DNA from: Deroplatys truncata
Lineage: Eukaryota; Arthropoda; Insecta; Mantodea; Mantidae
Reading direction: 5' to 3'
NCBI GenBank assembly: GCA_030765065.1
Contig: CM060989.1
Span: forward strand, 33,285,501 to 33,349,500
Length of the DNA: 64,000 bases
The position numbers were made by a program, and so were the translations under genes. Under the pieces are notes generated by a model. That model saw only the letters and a program-made list of their open reading frames with translations. It was not told the origin of the DNA and ran no database searches. Numbering within the stretch: position 1 is the first letter of the stretch; each line of letters begins with the position of its first letter. Positions 63,919-64,000 of the stretch are shown here, piece after piece.

Positions 63919-64000
63919 ATAGCAATGAGATGTAAAGTAAATGCTGGATAGTTAAAGATGAAATACAGAGCAACGTATCGGATTGTAAGAGGGTTAAATA

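Overview
This 64 kb window looks like intergenic DNA from a large, repeat-rich insect genome. It is AT-rich, and nearly all recognisable sequence comes from eukaryotic transposable elements: mariner and DUF4817-type Tc1/mariner elements, hAT, RTE-like and CR1-like LINEs, Ty3/mdg4-like LTR elements and tRNA-derived SINEs. I found no host protein-coding gene, no rRNA, no ordinary tRNA gene, no CRISPR array and no prokaryotic signal. The order of insect cannot be fixed from this sequence; a polyneopteran-type (cockroach, stick insect, orthopteran) genome is only a guess.

The dominant family, here called R1, is a repeat of about 0.85-0.9 kb present in more than 20 full or partial copies. In its forward orientation it starts TCTGATGTGTTAC, carries ACTTTCTCTAC near the 5' end, has a (CA)n tract about 100-150 bp from the 3' end, then a small hairpin (CTACTTACTATACGTAGTAG) and the inverted copy GTAGAGAAAGT, and ends in A residues. 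Two subfamilies exist. R1 copies repeatedly sit inside other R1 copies in opposite orientation, at a T tract beside the (CA)n tract (0.4-2.8 kb, 21.5-23.3 kb, 42.4-43.6 kb, 49.2-53.7 kb).

Layout. 0-3 kb: SINE, nested R1 copies and a near-complete mariner. 3-13 kb: dispersed repeat R3, a DUF4817 element with long inverted repeats hit by a polyadenylated retrocopy, an RTE-like LINE end, an LTR, hAT scraps, an internally deleted mariner, a SINE-a copy and a 573-bp DUF4817-derived miniature element. 13-24 kb: R1 copies, SINEs, repeat R4, a 1236-bp DUF4817 element, a CR1-like LINE 3' end with a minisatellite 3' UTR, and hAT remnants. 24-28 kb: two degenerate mariners and a second RTE-like LINE end. 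28-37 kb: R1 copies, R4, a Tc1 end, a solo LTR inside R1, R3 and a SINE-a copy inside R1. 37-43 kb: SINEs, and a DDE transposase gene split by an R1 and a SINE. 43.9-45.1 kb: a hAT element with an exact 8-bp target duplication. 45-49 kb: LINE and SINE pieces and a solo LTR interrupted by LINEs. 49-58 kb: the R1 array, a truncated mariner and further R1 copies. 58-64 kb: SINE, hAT scrap, then the 5' LTR, leader and broken gag of an LTR retrotransposon whose LTR carries a 1080-bp insertion with 301-bp inverted repeats that differ at only two positions I could see.

The insertions can be ordered by which one interrupts which. The 1080-bp inverted-repeat element (60478-61557) looks youngest and is the best candidate for something undescribed. 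All alignments were done by eye; repeat boundaries without a stated target duplication are approximate to tens of bases.
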